Shown here one piece after another: positions 17,458-26,295 of a stretch of DNA of 64,000 nt. Each line of letters begins with the position of its first letter. Within the stretch, counting starts at the first letter, position 1. This stretch comes from Yinghuangia soli. GTDB taxonomy: Bacteria; Actinomycetota; Actinomycetes; Streptomycetales; Streptomycetaceae. The notes beneath the pieces are model-generated. The model did no database searches. It was given only the letters and a program-made list of their open reading frames with translations, and was not told the DNA's origin. The stretch is taken from contig NZ_JAKFHA010000010.1 in assembly GCF_021502675.1 (NCBI RefSeq), positions 1 to 64,000 of the forward strand, read 5' to 3'. The translations under genes were made by a program, and so were the position numbers.

Positions 17458-18579
17458 ATGAGTGCAGTCCGGTTCGCGGTCACCGCCCAGGTCAGGGACC
17501 GGGTGGTCGCCGCCGGCGTGGCCGCCGCGCTGGTCGTCACCGGCCTGTCCGTGGAACCTGCGGGCACGGCACCGGGGATTCTCGGCTACGCGCTCCTGGC
17601 GGCCGGCGGACTCGCCCTGGCCGCGGGCCGCCGGGCCCCGCGCCTCGTCCTGGCCGCCACGGGGCTGTGCGCGCTCGGCTACCAGGCGGCCGGATTCGAT
17701 GTCCCGGTCGTCGCCTTCCTGTTCGCGGTGTACGCCGCGATGCGCGCCGGCCACCGACTGGCCACCGTCGGCGCATCGGTGGTGCTGCTTGCCGCGCTGC
17801 CGCTCGCGGCGCTGGTTTCCCTGCACGACGGCGGAGAGGCGTACGCGCAGGCCCGCGGTGCTCTGGAGATCGCCTGGCTGATCGCCGCAGGCGCCGCGGG
17901 GGAGGCGCTGCGGCAGGCCGAGCAGCGGGCCGACGAGGCCGAGCGCACCCGCGAGGAGACCGCCCGGCGCCGCGCCGACGAGGAGCGGCTGCACATCGCC
18001 CGCGAGCTGCACGACTCGCTCACCCACCAGATCTCGGTCATCAAGGTGCAGGCCGAAGTCGCCGTCCATCTGGCCCGCAAGCGCGGCGAGCCGGTGCCCG
18101 AGGCACTGCAGGCGATCCTGGAGGCCGGGCGCGAGGCGAACCGCGAACTGCGCGCGACCCTGGAGGCGCTGCGCGACGACGACAAGGCGCCGCCCCGCGG
18201 TCTCGACCACATCCCCGAACTGGTCGACCGGGCCCGCAAGTCCGGCCTCGACGCGACACTGACCGTGGACGGCCCGCGGCACACCGTCCCGGCCGCCGTG
18301 GACCGGACCGCCTACCGGATCGTGCAGGAATCGCTCACCAACATCGCCCGGCACGCCGGCGCCGCCACCGCCGAGATCCGCATCGCGTGCGGCCCCGACG
18401 CCCTGGCGATACGCGTCGACGACGACGGCAAGGGCGGCCCGGCCGCCGCACCGCCCGGCGTCGGCCTGCTCGGCATGCGCGAACGCGTCACCGCACTCGG
18501 CGGCAGCCTGCGCGCCGGACCGCGCCGCGAAGGCGGATTCACCGTGGAGGCCGAACTGCCCGTGGAGCGTACGCCTTGA
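17458..18579 (+). CDS. Sensor histidine kinase (NarL-partner, HisKA_3 type)
   Basis: A 373-residue kinase with about five N-terminal membrane segments (residues 15-145), a short coiled region (EQRADEAERTREETARRRADEE), the phosphoacceptor motif HIARELHDSLTHQISVI (His near 186) and a GHKL ATPase with VQESLTNIARHAGA (N-box), VDDDGKGG and GVGLLGMRERVTALGG (G-boxes). No external sensor domain is seen, so the signal is probably sensed in the membrane. It overlaps the regulator gene by TTGA. Confidence 0.92.
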   Translation: MSAVRFAVTAQVRDRVVAAGVAAALVVTGLSVEPAGTAPGILGYALLAAGGLALAAGRRAPRLVLAATGLCALGYQAAGFDVPVVAFLFAVYAAMRAGHRLATVGASVVLLAALPLAALVSLHDGGEAYAQARGALEIAWLIAAGAAGEALRQAEQRADEAERTREETARRRADEERLHIARELHDSLTHQISVIKVQAEVAVHLARKRGEPVPEALQAILEAGREANRELRATLEALRDDDKAPPRGLDHIPELVDRARKSGLDATLTVDGPRHTVPAAVDRTAYRIVQESLTNIARHAGAATAEIRIACGPDALAIRVDDDGKGGPAAAPPGVGLLGMRERVTALGGSLRAGPRREGGFTVEAELPVERTP

Positions 18580-19238
18580 TCCGCGTCCTGCTCGTCGACG
18601 ACCAGCCGCTGCTGCGCAGCGGGTTCCGCGCACTCCTCGACGGCGAGGACGACATCGAAGTGGTCGGCGAGGCCGCGGACGGCGAGCAGGGCGTCGCCCT
18701 TGCGCGCGAACTCCTCCCCGACATCGCACTGGTCGATATCCAGATGCCCGTCGTGGACGGCATCGAGGCGACCCGGCGGATCGCCGCCGACCCCGAACTG
18801 GCCGGGGTCCACGTGGTCATCCTGACCAACTACGGCTTCGACGAGTACGTCCTCGACGCGCTGCGGGCGGGCGCCGCCGGGTTCCTGGTCAAGGACATCG
18901 TGCCCGAGGACTTCCTGCACGCCGTACGGGTCGCCGCCCGCGGAGACGCGCTGCTCGCCCCCTCGATCACCCGCAAGCTGATCGACCGCTACATCACCCA
19001 GCCGCCGCAGCCCACGCCGACCGCGGCCCTCGCCGGACTCACCAACCGCGAGCGCGAGGCCGTCGCCCTCGTCGCGCAGGGCCTGTCGAACGACGAGATC
19101 GCCGACCGCATGGTCATCACCCCGCTGACCGCCAAGACGCATGTCAACCGGGCCATGGCCAAACTCCACGCCCGCGACCGCGCCCAACTCGTCGTCATCG
19201 CCTACGAATCCGGTCTGGCCGTGCCCCGGATCCCCTGA
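18576..19238 (+). CDS. LuxR/NarL-type response regulator
   Basis: A 220-residue DNA-binding regulator, partner of the kinase just upstream. The receiver domain shows VLLVDDQPLLRSGFRALL and the phosphorylation site in DIALVDIQMPVVDG (Asp near 53), plus LTNYGFDEYV and the conserved Lys in GFLVKD. The LuxR helix-turn-helix is LTNREREAVALVAQGLSNDEIADRMVITPLTAKTHVNRAMAKL. TTG at 18576 is the only start that begins the receiver domain correctly (MIRVLLVDDQ). Confidence 0.92.
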   Translation: MIRVLLVDDQPLLRSGFRALLDGEDDIEVVGEAADGEQGVALARELLPDIALVDIQMPVVDGIEATRRIAADPELAGVHVVILTNYGFDEYVLDALRAGAAGFLVKDIVPEDFLHAVRVAARGDALLAPSITRKLIDRYITQPPQPTPTAALAGLTNREREAVALVAQGLSNDEIADRMVITPLTAKTHVNRAMAKLHARDRAQLVVIAYESGLAVPRIP

Positions 19239-19274
19239 CCGCGGCCTACGGCCTGTCCGGTGCGGCCGCGCCGG

Positions 19275-19940
19275 TCACCGCGGATCCACCAGCCGGGTGC
19301 GGTACGCGTACACCACCGCCTGCACCCGGTCGCGGACCTCCAACTTGGCCAGGATCCGGTTGAGATGCGACTTGACGGTCGCCTCGGCCAGGTGCAGGGT
19401 GCCGGCGATCTCGCCGTTGGACAGCCCTCCCGCGACCGCGACCAGGACCTCGCGCTCGCGTGCGGTCAGCCGGGCCAGGCGCTCGTCTTCGGCCACCGGA
19501 CCGGACCGCTCCGGCAGCCGGTGCGCGAAGGTGTCGAGGAGGAGCCGGGTGGCGCGCGGGGCCACGACGGCGTCCCCGGCGGCGACCGCGCGTACCGCGT
19601 CCAGGAGTTCGTCCGGCCTGGCGTTCTTCAGCAGGAAGCCCGACGCCCCGGCGCGCAGTCCGGCGAAGGCGTACTCGTCCAGATCGAACGTGGTCAGGAT
19701 CAGCACCCGCGCGGACGGCACGTCGCGCACGATGCGCTCCGTCGCGTCGATGCCGTCCATGCCCGGCATGCGCACGTCCATCAGCACGACGTCCGGCTGC
19801 AGCCGGACGGCTTCGCGCACGGCGGCCGCGCCGTCGCCGGCCTCGCCTACCGCGGTCAGGTCCGGCCGGCTGTCCAGCACCATCCCGAACGCCATCCGCA
19901 GCAGCGGCTCGTCGTCGACCAGGAGTACGCGGATCGTCAT
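19275..19940 (-). CDS. LuxR/NarL-type response regulator
   Basis: A 221-residue regulator with a receiver domain (VLLVDDEPLLRMAFGMVL, phospho-Asp in VVLMDVRMPGMDGIDA, Lys in GFLLKN) and a LuxR helix-turn-helix (LTAREREVLVAVAGGLSNGEIAGTLHLAEATVKSHLNRILAKL). It overlaps its kinase gene by ATGA and is the last gene of the unit ABC ATPase - ABC permease - kinase - regulator. It is convergent to the other response regulator with only 36 nt between stops. Confidence 0.92.
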   Translation of the reverse strand: MTIRVLLVDDEPLLRMAFGMVLDSRPDLTAVGEAGDGAAAVREAVRLQPDVVLMDVRMPGMDGIDATERIVRDVPSARVLILTTFDLDEYAFAGLRAGASGFLLKNARPDELLDAVRAVAAGDAVVAPRATRLLLDTFAHRLPERSGPVAEDERLARLTAREREVLVAVAGGLSNGEIAGTLHLAEATVKSHLNRILAKLEVRDRVQAVVYAYRTRLVDPR

Positions 19941-21118
19941 GCCGCACCGCCCAGTTCGAGGCGCGCGGCGACCCGCCAGCCGGTCCCGCCGGGCAGCGGG
20001 CCGGCGGTGAAACTGCCCGCGTAGGCGGCGACCCGCTCGCGCATGCCGGACAGGCCGTGGCCGGTGCCGGCCGGGCCGGGCGCCGTATGCGCGGGCGGTC
20101 GGCCGTCGTCGGTCACCTCCAGGTCGACCGCCGCCGCATCGCAGCGGACCCGGACCGTCGCCCGTGCTCCCGGCGCCGCGTGCCGGAGCGTGTTGGTGAG
20201 GGCCTCCTGAACCAGCCGGTGCACGGTCAACTGCGCGCCCGCCGGGACGACACCGGGGTCGCCGAGCACCGCGACGTCAGTAGGCAGACCAGTTGCGCGC
20301 ACCTGTTCGGCGAGCAGACCGAGTTCGGCGATGCCCGGCATCGGGTGGCGGAGCGCGTCCGGCTCGTCGGTGCGCAGCACGCCCAGGCTGCGCCGCATGT
20401 CGGTGAGGGCCTGGCGGCCGGTGTGCGCGACCTGCCGCATCGCCTCGCCGGTCCGCTCCGGCGCCGTGTGCTGGGCGAGGACTGCGGCGTCGGCAAGCGC
20501 GACCATCACCGAGACGCTGTGACTGACGACATCGTGGATCTCCCGCGCGATACGGGCGCGTTCCTCGGCCACCGCGAGCTGGGCCAGCTGGTCGCGCTCG
20601 CGTTCCAGGCGTACCGCGCGGTCCTCGACGCTTGCCAGATAGGCGCGCCGGGTACGGGCGTTCGTGCCCAGCACCGCCGCCGTGGCGGCCATCGCCGTCA
20701 TGCCGATCAGGAACCCGGTCGCCTGCCGGCTGCTGGTCGCCGAGGCGGCCACCAGCACGATGCCGCCCTCGACGACCGCTGCCGCGAACACCGAGCGCCG
20801 GATGTCGCACTGCGCGGCGACCGTGTACAGCGCCACCAGGAGCGAGGCGTCCGAGGTCACTTCCCGCTGCGTGACGCACCACTGCAGCAGGGCCACGGCC
20901 GCGATGACGCAGAACACCGCCATCGGCGCCCGGCGCCGCCACAGCAAGGGCAGCAGCAGCGCCGCGTCCAAGGCGAGCCACCGCCACGACGCATTCCCGG
21001 TGGCCAGGGGGAACGCGATCGGCAGCGCCGGCACCGCGACGGCCAGGACGTCGAGCACCGCGGCCGGGACACGCAGCCGCCCCAGCACGAGCGGGCGGGC
21101 CGCCTCCCGCGCCGTCAC
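19937..21118 (-). CDS. Sensor histidine kinase (HisKA_3 type)
   Basis: A 393-residue kinase. The N-terminal half has about four to five membrane segments without an external domain. It is followed by the dimerisation motif RARIAREIHDVVSHSVSVMVALAD (His near 190) and a C-terminal ATPase (VHRLVQEALTNTLRHAAPG, VTDDGRPP, GTGHGLSGMRERVAAYAG). GTG at 21118 overlaps the permease stop (GTGA). Because it is co-transcribed with an ABC exporter, it may sense a compound that acts on the membrane, as in BceS- or LnrJ-like systems; this is inference. Confidence 0.9.
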   Translation of the reverse strand: MTAREAARPLVLGRLRVPAAVLDVLAVAVPALPIAFPLATGNASWRWLALDAALLLPLLWRRRAPMAVFCVIAAVALLQWCVTQREVTSDASLLVALYTVAAQCDIRRSVFAAAVVEGGIVLVAASATSSRQATGFLIGMTAMAATAAVLGTNARTRRAYLASVEDRAVRLERERDQLAQLAVAEERARIAREIHDVVSHSVSVMVALADAAVLAQHTAPERTGEAMRQVAHTGRQALTDMRRSLGVLRTDEPDALRHPMPGIAELGLLAEQVRATGLPTDVAVLGDPGVVPAGAQLTVHRLVQEALTNTLRHAAPGARATVRVRCDAAAVDLEVTDDGRPPAHTAPGPAGTGHGLSGMRERVAAYAGSFTAGPLPGGTGWRVAARLELGGAA

Positions 21119-21933
21119 GCGTCGCGCCGCTTCAGGACCACCGCGGCGGCGGCCAACGCGGCTCCCGCGTACAGGCAGAAGACCGCGAACCCGGCCCACG
21201 GCGACAAGGCCATCGGTCCGGCATCGACGGTGGCCACCGCACGCCCCGCCGTGCTCGGCAGGTACGGCCACACCGCCTCGCTCAGGGACTTCGGAAACGC
21301 CTTCACCAGCTCGGGCAGCACCAGCAGCACCCCGAATACGCAGGCGATGGCCCCGGCCGCGTTGCGGAGCACCCCGGCCAACCCGACGCCGAACAGCCCG
21401 ACCACCGTCAGATACAGGCCGTTGCCGAGCACCGCACGAGCCACCCCCGGGTCGCCCAGCGACAGCCCGACACCCGTCGACCGCAGCACCGCCTGCCCGC
21501 CCAGGAACGCCGCCAGCGCCGCAGCCGTCATCAGCAGCCATGTCACCACCGCGAACACCGCACTCTTCGCCCACAGCACCGGGAGCCGGTCCGGCACGGC
21601 CGACAGCGTCGCCCGGATCATGCCGGTCGAGTACTCGCCGGACACCACGAGCACCCCGAGCACCCCGACCGCGAGCTGCGCGATGAAGAACCCGATCTGG
21701 CTCTGCGCGAGCGGATTGGTCGCGGCGCGCTGCGCCTCGTCCATGCCGGACCACCGGTGCGCCGTCATCGACGTGACCAGCAGCCCGAAGCCGACCATGG
21801 CCGCCATGGCACCGGCCAGCGTCAGGAACGTCGACCGCAGCGTCCGGAGCTTGACCCACTCCGAGCGCACGATCCCCCGGAAGGTGACCTGCCCGAGCCG
21901 GCCCGCCGCCGCGGGTACGGCGATGCCGCTCAT
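21115..21933 (-). CDS. ABC-2 type transporter permease
   Basis: A 272-residue membrane protein with six predicted membrane segments (for example FLTLAGAMAAMVGFGLLVTSM, IGFFIAQLAVGVLGVLVVSGEYSTGMIRATL, VWLLMTAAALAAFLGG). The GEYSTGMIRATLSAVPDR motif is typical of ABC-2 permeases, as is the SEWVKLRTLRSTF start. It pairs with the ATPase gene just upstream (4-nt overlap). The substrate is unknown. Confidence 0.9.
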   Translation of the reverse strand: MSGIAVPAAAGRLGQVTFRGIVRSEWVKLRTLRSTFLTLAGAMAAMVGFGLLVTSMTAHRWSGMDEAQRAATNPLAQSQIGFFIAQLAVGVLGVLVVSGEYSTGMIRATLSAVPDRLPVLWAKSAVFAVVTWLLMTAAALAAFLGGQAVLRSTGVGLSLGDPGVARAVLGNGLYLTVVGLFGVGLAGVLRNAAGAIACVFGVLLVLPELVKAFPKSLSEAVWPYLPSTAGRAVATVDAGPMALSPWAGFAVFCLYAGAALAAAAVVLKRRDA

Positions 21934-22874
21934 GCCGCCCGTCCTTCCTGCGCCGCGCCGGCCGCGTACCGGCCGGTGGGCTGGTACTCGACCGCGTCCC
22001 GGGTCAGCTCCATGAACGCCTCCTCCAACGACGCCTGCCGCGGCGTCAGTTCCGCCACCGCGATGCCGTGCTCGGCGGCGATCCGGCCGATCCGCTCACT
22101 GGCCAGCCCGGTCACGTCGATGCCCCCGCGCTCGCCCGGCGCCACCGCCACCCCCGGCCCCGCCAGCAGCGCGGCCAGCCGGGCCGCCTCGGCGGAGCGT
22201 ACGAACACGACATCGCGCGCCGCACTCCGGGTGAACTCCGCGACCGGCGCATCGGCGATCAGCCGGCCGCGCCCGATCACGATCAGATGCTCGGCGGTCA
22301 GCGCCATCTCGCTCATCAGATGCGACGAGACGAGGACCGTACGCCCCTCCGCGGCCAGCGACTTCAGCAGCGTGCGGATCCACAGGATGCCCTCCGGGTC
22401 GAGCCCGTTGACCGGCTCGTCCAGGATCACCGTCGCGGGATCGCCGAGCAGCGCGGTGGCGATGCCGAGCCGCTGGCCCATGCCGAGCGAGAACCCGCCC
22501 ACCCGCTTGCGCGCCACCTTGCGCAGCCCCGCCACGTCGATCACCTCCTCGACGCGCGACCGCGGAATGCCGGTCGTCGCGGCGAGCGCCAGCAGGTGAT
22601 GGAACGCGGACCGACCCGGATGGACCGCACGGGCCTCCAGCATCGCGCCGACCTCGCGCAGCGGCGCCGCGTGCGCCGCGTACCGCTTCCCGTTCACGGT
22701 CACGCACCCGGAACTCGGCGCATCCAATCCCAGGATCATCCGCATCGTGGTCGACTTCCCCGAGCCGTTCGGCCCCAGAAAGCCGGTCACCACGCCGGGC
22801 CGCACCGAGAACGTCAGGTCGGCCACGGCGGTCTTCGCGCCGTAGCGCTTGGTCAGCGAACGGGCTTCGATCAT
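21930..22874 (-). CDS. ABC transporter ATP-binding protein (exporter type)
   Basis: A 314-residue ATPase of the DrrA/CcmA class. Walker A is GFLGPNGSGKSTTMRM, the signature is GGFSLGMGQRLGIATALLG, and Walker B is PATVILDEPVNGLDPEGI, with H-loop LVSSHLMSEM. The C-terminal tail (about 215-314) is the usual regulatory extension. It is the first gene of the four-gene exporter/two-component unit. Confidence 0.93.
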   Translation of the reverse strand: MIEARSLTKRYGAKTAVADLTFSVRPGVVTGFLGPNGSGKSTTMRMILGLDAPSSGCVTVNGKRYAAHAAPLREVGAMLEARAVHPGRSAFHHLLALAATTGIPRSRVEEVIDVAGLRKVARKRVGGFSLGMGQRLGIATALLGDPATVILDEPVNGLDPEGILWIRTLLKSLAAEGRTVLVSSHLMSEMALTAEHLIVIGRGRLIADAPVAEFTRSAARDVVFVRSAEAARLAALLAGPGVAVAPGERGGIDVTGLASERIGRIAAEHGIAVAELTPRQASLEEAFMELTRDAVEYQPTGRYAAGAAQEGRAA

Positions 22875-23034
22875 GGAGGTCTTCCTCAGCGGCTCGGAAT
22901 CAATCTGCCGCCGACCACGCTAGATTTCCGCCCCCGCCCCGCGCGTGGCCCCACAGTCTGAACCCGCGCCCGGACCACCCCCTCCGGCAGGCCGACCGCG
23001 TCCACCCAGGGTTGCAGGCGGCCGAGGGGACCGC

Positions 23035-23562
23035 TCAGGTGATCCGCGGGCACAGCGGGTCGGCGGACCCGAGCGGCATGTCGAGGATCTTGTACCCGGT
23101 CGCGTCGATGTCGAGCGTGTACACGCCGTCCAACCGGTAAAGGCCGCGGGGCAGCGTCCCGCCGTTCTCCCGGAACGTGGTGAGCACCGGGCCGACGATG
23201 TGCCACATCTGCGAGCCGTCGGGCCGGTACTCGACCAGGGCGCTGCCGCCCGCGTCCACGACGTGCGACTTGGCCGCCACCGTGTTGGTGATCCGCACCA
23301 GGAGCGGACCCCGGTACGCCACCAGGCTCGGTTTGCCGTCCGGGTGGCGGCGGATCACCTTCTGGACGACCTCGTCCAGGACGGCCGTACTGCGTACCGG
23401 GAAATCGCAGCGGGTGCCGGCGTCCCAGAAATAGTCCGGTACCGGCGGAGCCGGCTCCCAGCCGTCCGCGGGAACAATCTCCTTTGCCGGGGCGGCATTT
23501 GCCGGAAGTGCGGTGCACAGGACGGCGGCCGCGACCGCGGAGGCGAGCAGAATTCGGCGCAC
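23035..23562 (-). CDS. Secreted protein of unknown function
   Basis: A 175-residue protein with a clear signal peptide (RRILLASAVAAAVLCTALPANAAPA; cleavage after ANA near residue 26). The mature part is beta-rich, with two cysteines (TRCDFPVRST and DPLCPRIT) that may form a disulfide across the whole domain. Motifs such as GPLLVRITNTVAAKSHVVDAGGSALVEYRPDG recall a common actinobacterial secreted family without assigned function. GTG at 23562 has CGAGG 6 nt upstream. Confidence 0.7.
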   Translation of the reverse strand: MRRILLASAVAAAVLCTALPANAAPAKEIVPADGWEPAPPVPDYFWDAGTRCDFPVRSTAVLDEVVQKVIRRHPDGKPSLVAYRGPLLVRITNTVAAKSHVVDAGGSALVEYRPDGSQMWHIVGPVLTTFRENGGTLPRGLYRLDGVYTLDIDATGYKILDMPLGSADPLCPRIT

Positions 23563-23715
23563 AGAGGGCCTCGATTCGATGCGGGGACAGTGAGGTGGCC
23601 GCCACCCGAAGCGCGGCGACCCCACCACGATCGCGCGGGCCGCTCACCGGATCCTGACCACGCGGCGGGGCAGCCGCTTCCTCCGCCTGTGGACTCGTCC
23701 TAGAGTGCGACCACC

Positions 23716-25098
23716 ATGGACTTCCGGCTGCTCGGTCCGTTCGAGGCCCGCCACCAGGGCACCCGCATAACGCTGCCCGCCCGGCGCCAGGAACGCTGCA
23801 TCCTCGGCATCCTGCTCCTCGACGCCGGACACGTCGTCTCCACCGCCCGCCTCGTCGACCTGCTGTGGAACGGCGCCGCACCGCCGTCCGCCCGCGGGAC
23901 CGTGCACACGTACATCGGCCGGCTGCGCGCCGCGCTCCGCTCGCACGGCGCGCACATCGAGACCCGGTCCGACGGGTACACCGTCGATCCCGCAGGGCAC
24001 ACCATCGACGCCCGCACCTTTCTCGACCTGGTCGCCGGGGCCGGCACCGACGGCGACCCCGGCGCGCGCCTGACCGGCTACGACCGGGCCCTGGCGCTGT
24101 GGCGCGGCCCCGTCCTCGCCGACACTGCCGACGACGCACTGCGCGGCCGGCTCGGCGGACGACTCGCCGAACTCCGGCTCACCGCCCTCGAACAACGCGC
24201 CGAAGTCCACCTCGAGCTCGGCCGTCCGGACCGCGTCATCGCCGATCTCGGCGGCCCCGCCGACGACCACCCCGCCCGGGAACGGCTCGTCGCCGCCCTC
24301 ATGACTGCGCTCTACCGGGACGGGCGCCGCGGCGAGGCCCTCGACCTCTACCGCCGCACCGCCCGCCACCTCGCCACCGTCCTCGGCCTCGACCCGGATC
24401 CCGGGCTCGCCCGGCTCCACGCCCGCATCCTCGACGGCGACCCCCGCCTCGCCTCACCCGCGCGGCCCGCCCGCGCGATCACGGTCGGCGGAGAACAACT
24501 GCCCTGGGGCGTCGGCGGCCACCCGGCACTCGACTTCTGCAACACCTACGCCGGCTGGTCGCACCCCGGCCGGCCCGCGGCGGACTGGCTGCGGCACTAC
24601 CCGACCCTCGCCGTCTGGGCCGGGCACACGGACCTCGCCGAGGACCACACCGTCGCCGCGCTCCTCCGGCAGGCCGCCGAAGACCCCGGCGCCGCGGCGG
24701 CAGCCCTGGCCGAAGCACGCACGTTCCGCACCGCGGTGTACCGCTGCCTCATCGACCCCGCCGACACCCGGGCCTTCAACACGGTCGCCGCCGCTGCGCA
24801 GGAAGCCGCCCGCAACGCGGTCTTCACCCTCGGCTCGCACGGCCTCGGCGCTTGGCGCCTCCCACCCTCCGCCGGTCTGCGCCTGCCGCTCCACGCCGTC
24901 GCCCGCAGCGCCGCCGAACTCCTCGCCGACCCGCGCCGGTTCACGATCTGCCGCTGCCCCGCCGAGGATTGCGGCTGGCTGTTCCTCGACCCCTCCGGCC
25001 GCCGCCGCTGGTGCAGCCAAGCCGCCTGCGGCAAGCGCTACGCCGCCTTCGCCGCCCCCGACCCCTCACCCCGATACTCCGACACCATCACAGGCTGA
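23716..25098 (+). CDS. SARP/BTAD regulator fused to ABATE-CGNR zinc-finger domain
   Basis: A 460-residue putative transcription factor with two modules that are usually separate. Residues 1-90 are an OmpR-like winged helix of the SARP type (MDFRLLGPFEARHQG, LPARRQERCILGILLLDAG, ARGTVHTYIGRLRAAL). Residues about 95-245 form the BTAD helical repeat (FLDLVAGA, YDRALALWRGPVLADT, ALMTALYRDGRRGEALDLYRR). Residues about 260-400 match the ABATE ligand domain (GHPALDFCNTYAGW). The C-terminus carries the CGNR-type zinc knuckle (CRCPAEDCGWLFLD, then WCSQAACGKR). It should bind DNA at both ends. The ligand and targets are unknown; no biosynthetic genes lie beside it. Confidence 0.82.
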   Translation: MDFRLLGPFEARHQGTRITLPARRQERCILGILLLDAGHVVSTARLVDLLWNGAAPPSARGTVHTYIGRLRAALRSHGAHIETRSDGYTVDPAGHTIDARTFLDLVAGAGTDGDPGARLTGYDRALALWRGPVLADTADDALRGRLGGRLAELRLTALEQRAEVHLELGRPDRVIADLGGPADDHPARERLVAALMTALYRDGRRGEALDLYRRTARHLATVLGLDPDPGLARLHARILDGDPRLASPARPARAITVGGEQLPWGVGGHPALDFCNTYAGWSHPGRPAADWLRHYPTLAVWAGHTDLAEDHTVAALLRQAAEDPGAAAAALAEARTFRTAVYRCLIDPADTRAFNTVAAAAQEAARNAVFTLGSHGLGAWRLPPSAGLRLPLHAVARSAAELLADPRRFTICRCPAEDCGWLFLDPSGRRRWCSQAACGKRYAAFAAPDPSPRYSDTITG

Positions 25099-25108
25099 GC
25101 CTCACCTC

Positions 25109-25183
25109 CGAGCTATGACCAAACTGCACACCCGCGACCGTGCCCGGCCTGTCGTCCTCGCGTACCGGACTGGGCTCATGTCA
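25109..25183 (+). pseudogene. Remnant of a LuxR-type response regulator C-terminus
   Basis: The short frame reads RAMTKLHTRDRARPVVLAYR followed by TGLM. It aligns with the last 25 or so residues of the intact regulator at 18576-19238 (RAMAKLHARDRAQLVVIAYE). Everything before the recognition helix is missing, and the fragment starts about 10 nt after the SARP-CGNR stop. It marks the left edge of the defence island and looks like a scar of insertion or deletion. Confidence 0.65.
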
Positions 25184-25188
25184 GTCGG

Positions 25189-26295
25189 TCATCCTCCGGA
25201 GAGCTGACTCCTGGCCAGCAACGACGTCGGGATTCCGGCGATGATGGCCGGCTCCTGGGGTCCGCGGTAGGCGAAGTAGAGATCCTCGCGGGCGCGAGTG
25301 CACAGCACCGAGAAACGAAGACGCGCGACGACACCGGTGGGATCTTCGCTGTATGCGTCGAGGTCGGGGACGAACACGCTGTCGAACTCGAGGCCCTTCA
25401 TGCCGGCTGTCGTGACGATCCTGATCGGACGGGTCGAGAAGTCGAAGGTGTTGTGGTACTGGTCGTTGTGGACGTAGGCCTGGGTGAGCTCGGACAGGCC
25501 GAGGCCGGTCATCCGGCTCTGGACGTCGCGCAAGGCAAAGGTCGACCTGCAGATGATCCCGATCGTTCGATCCGGGTAAGCGGTGAAGTACCGGGCGATC
25601 TCGGCCATGAAGTCACGCAAAGACGTGACCGATAAGACAGTTGGCACCCCTCCGCTGCGACCGGGGGGATCCTCTGCATCTCCAGGGTCCTGGAACTCTG
25701 CGGCCAATAAAGCGATTTCACGGCTGCTTCGACGGTTGCATCGCAGTGCGGGCCGATTCATGTCCGCGTCGAGGAGATGGCAGATCTCGGACAAAGCGCT
25801 CTCTTCGTCGCCGATCTGCTGCCTCTCGTCCGCGAACACCGTCACGTCCACACGGAGGATGCGACAAAGCCGGTAGAAGCCGTTGGGCAGATTCTGGCCC
25901 TCGTCCACTACAAGTGTCGTGTCCGAGCGGACCTGGTGCAGGATGCACCGACGCCCTATTTCGGTCCAGTCGTAGAGCCACCCTTGCTCGTCCGTGCACG
26001 GCGGGTCGGTCGGGAAATGCCGGCGCCAAAAGTCTCTGACCCACCGATGGTAGGTCGTCACCGTGATGGCTTCCGAAAGGTCCGGCGCGATCTGAGCGTG
26101 GTACTGCTGCAGCAGATTGGAGCGAGTCAGCAGGACCACGCGGCGTCCGATGGTAGCCAGAGCCCATGCGCGGTATACGGCCATGACGGTCTTTCCGGAG
26201 CCGGGCGCCCCGGTAACCACGTGGCAGCCCCGGAAAGGGAGGTCCACAACTGCGTGTTGCTCGTCGTCGAGCTGAAGCAGGGATGGAACTCTCAT
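25189..26295 (-). CDS. SF1 (UvrD/Rep-like) helicase-type ATPase of defence island
   Basis: A 368-residue ATPase. Walker A is VTGAPGSGKTVMAVYRAWA (residues about 28-46), motif II is TLVVDEGQN, motif III-like DVTVFADERQQI, motif V TAGMKGLEFDSVFVPDL and motif VI VLCTRAREDLYFAY. It is shorter than true helicases (no 1B/2B insertions). It is the last gene of the minus-strand operon with drmA and drmB and overlaps drmB by ATGA. Two leucines (residues 196 and 221) are encoded by TTA, a codon that in streptomycetes needs the developmental bldA tRNA. The role in defence is inferred from the operon. Confidence 0.8.
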   Translation of the reverse strand: MRVPSLLQLDDEQHAVVDLPFRGCHVVTGAPGSGKTVMAVYRAWALATIGRRVVLLTRSNLLQQYHAQIAPDLSEAITVTTYHRWVRDFWRRHFPTDPPCTDEQGWLYDWTEIGRRCILHQVRSDTTLVVDEGQNLPNGFYRLCRILRVDVTVFADERQQIGDEESALSEICHLLDADMNRPALRCNRRSSREIALLAAEFQDPGDAEDPPGRSGGVPTVLSVTSLRDFMAEIARYFTAYPDRTIGIICRSTFALRDVQSRMTGLGLSELTQAYVHNDQYHNTFDFSTRPIRIVTTAGMKGLEFDSVFVPDLDAYSEDPTGVVARLRFSVLCTRAREDLYFAYRGPQEPAIIAGIPTSLLARSQLSGG

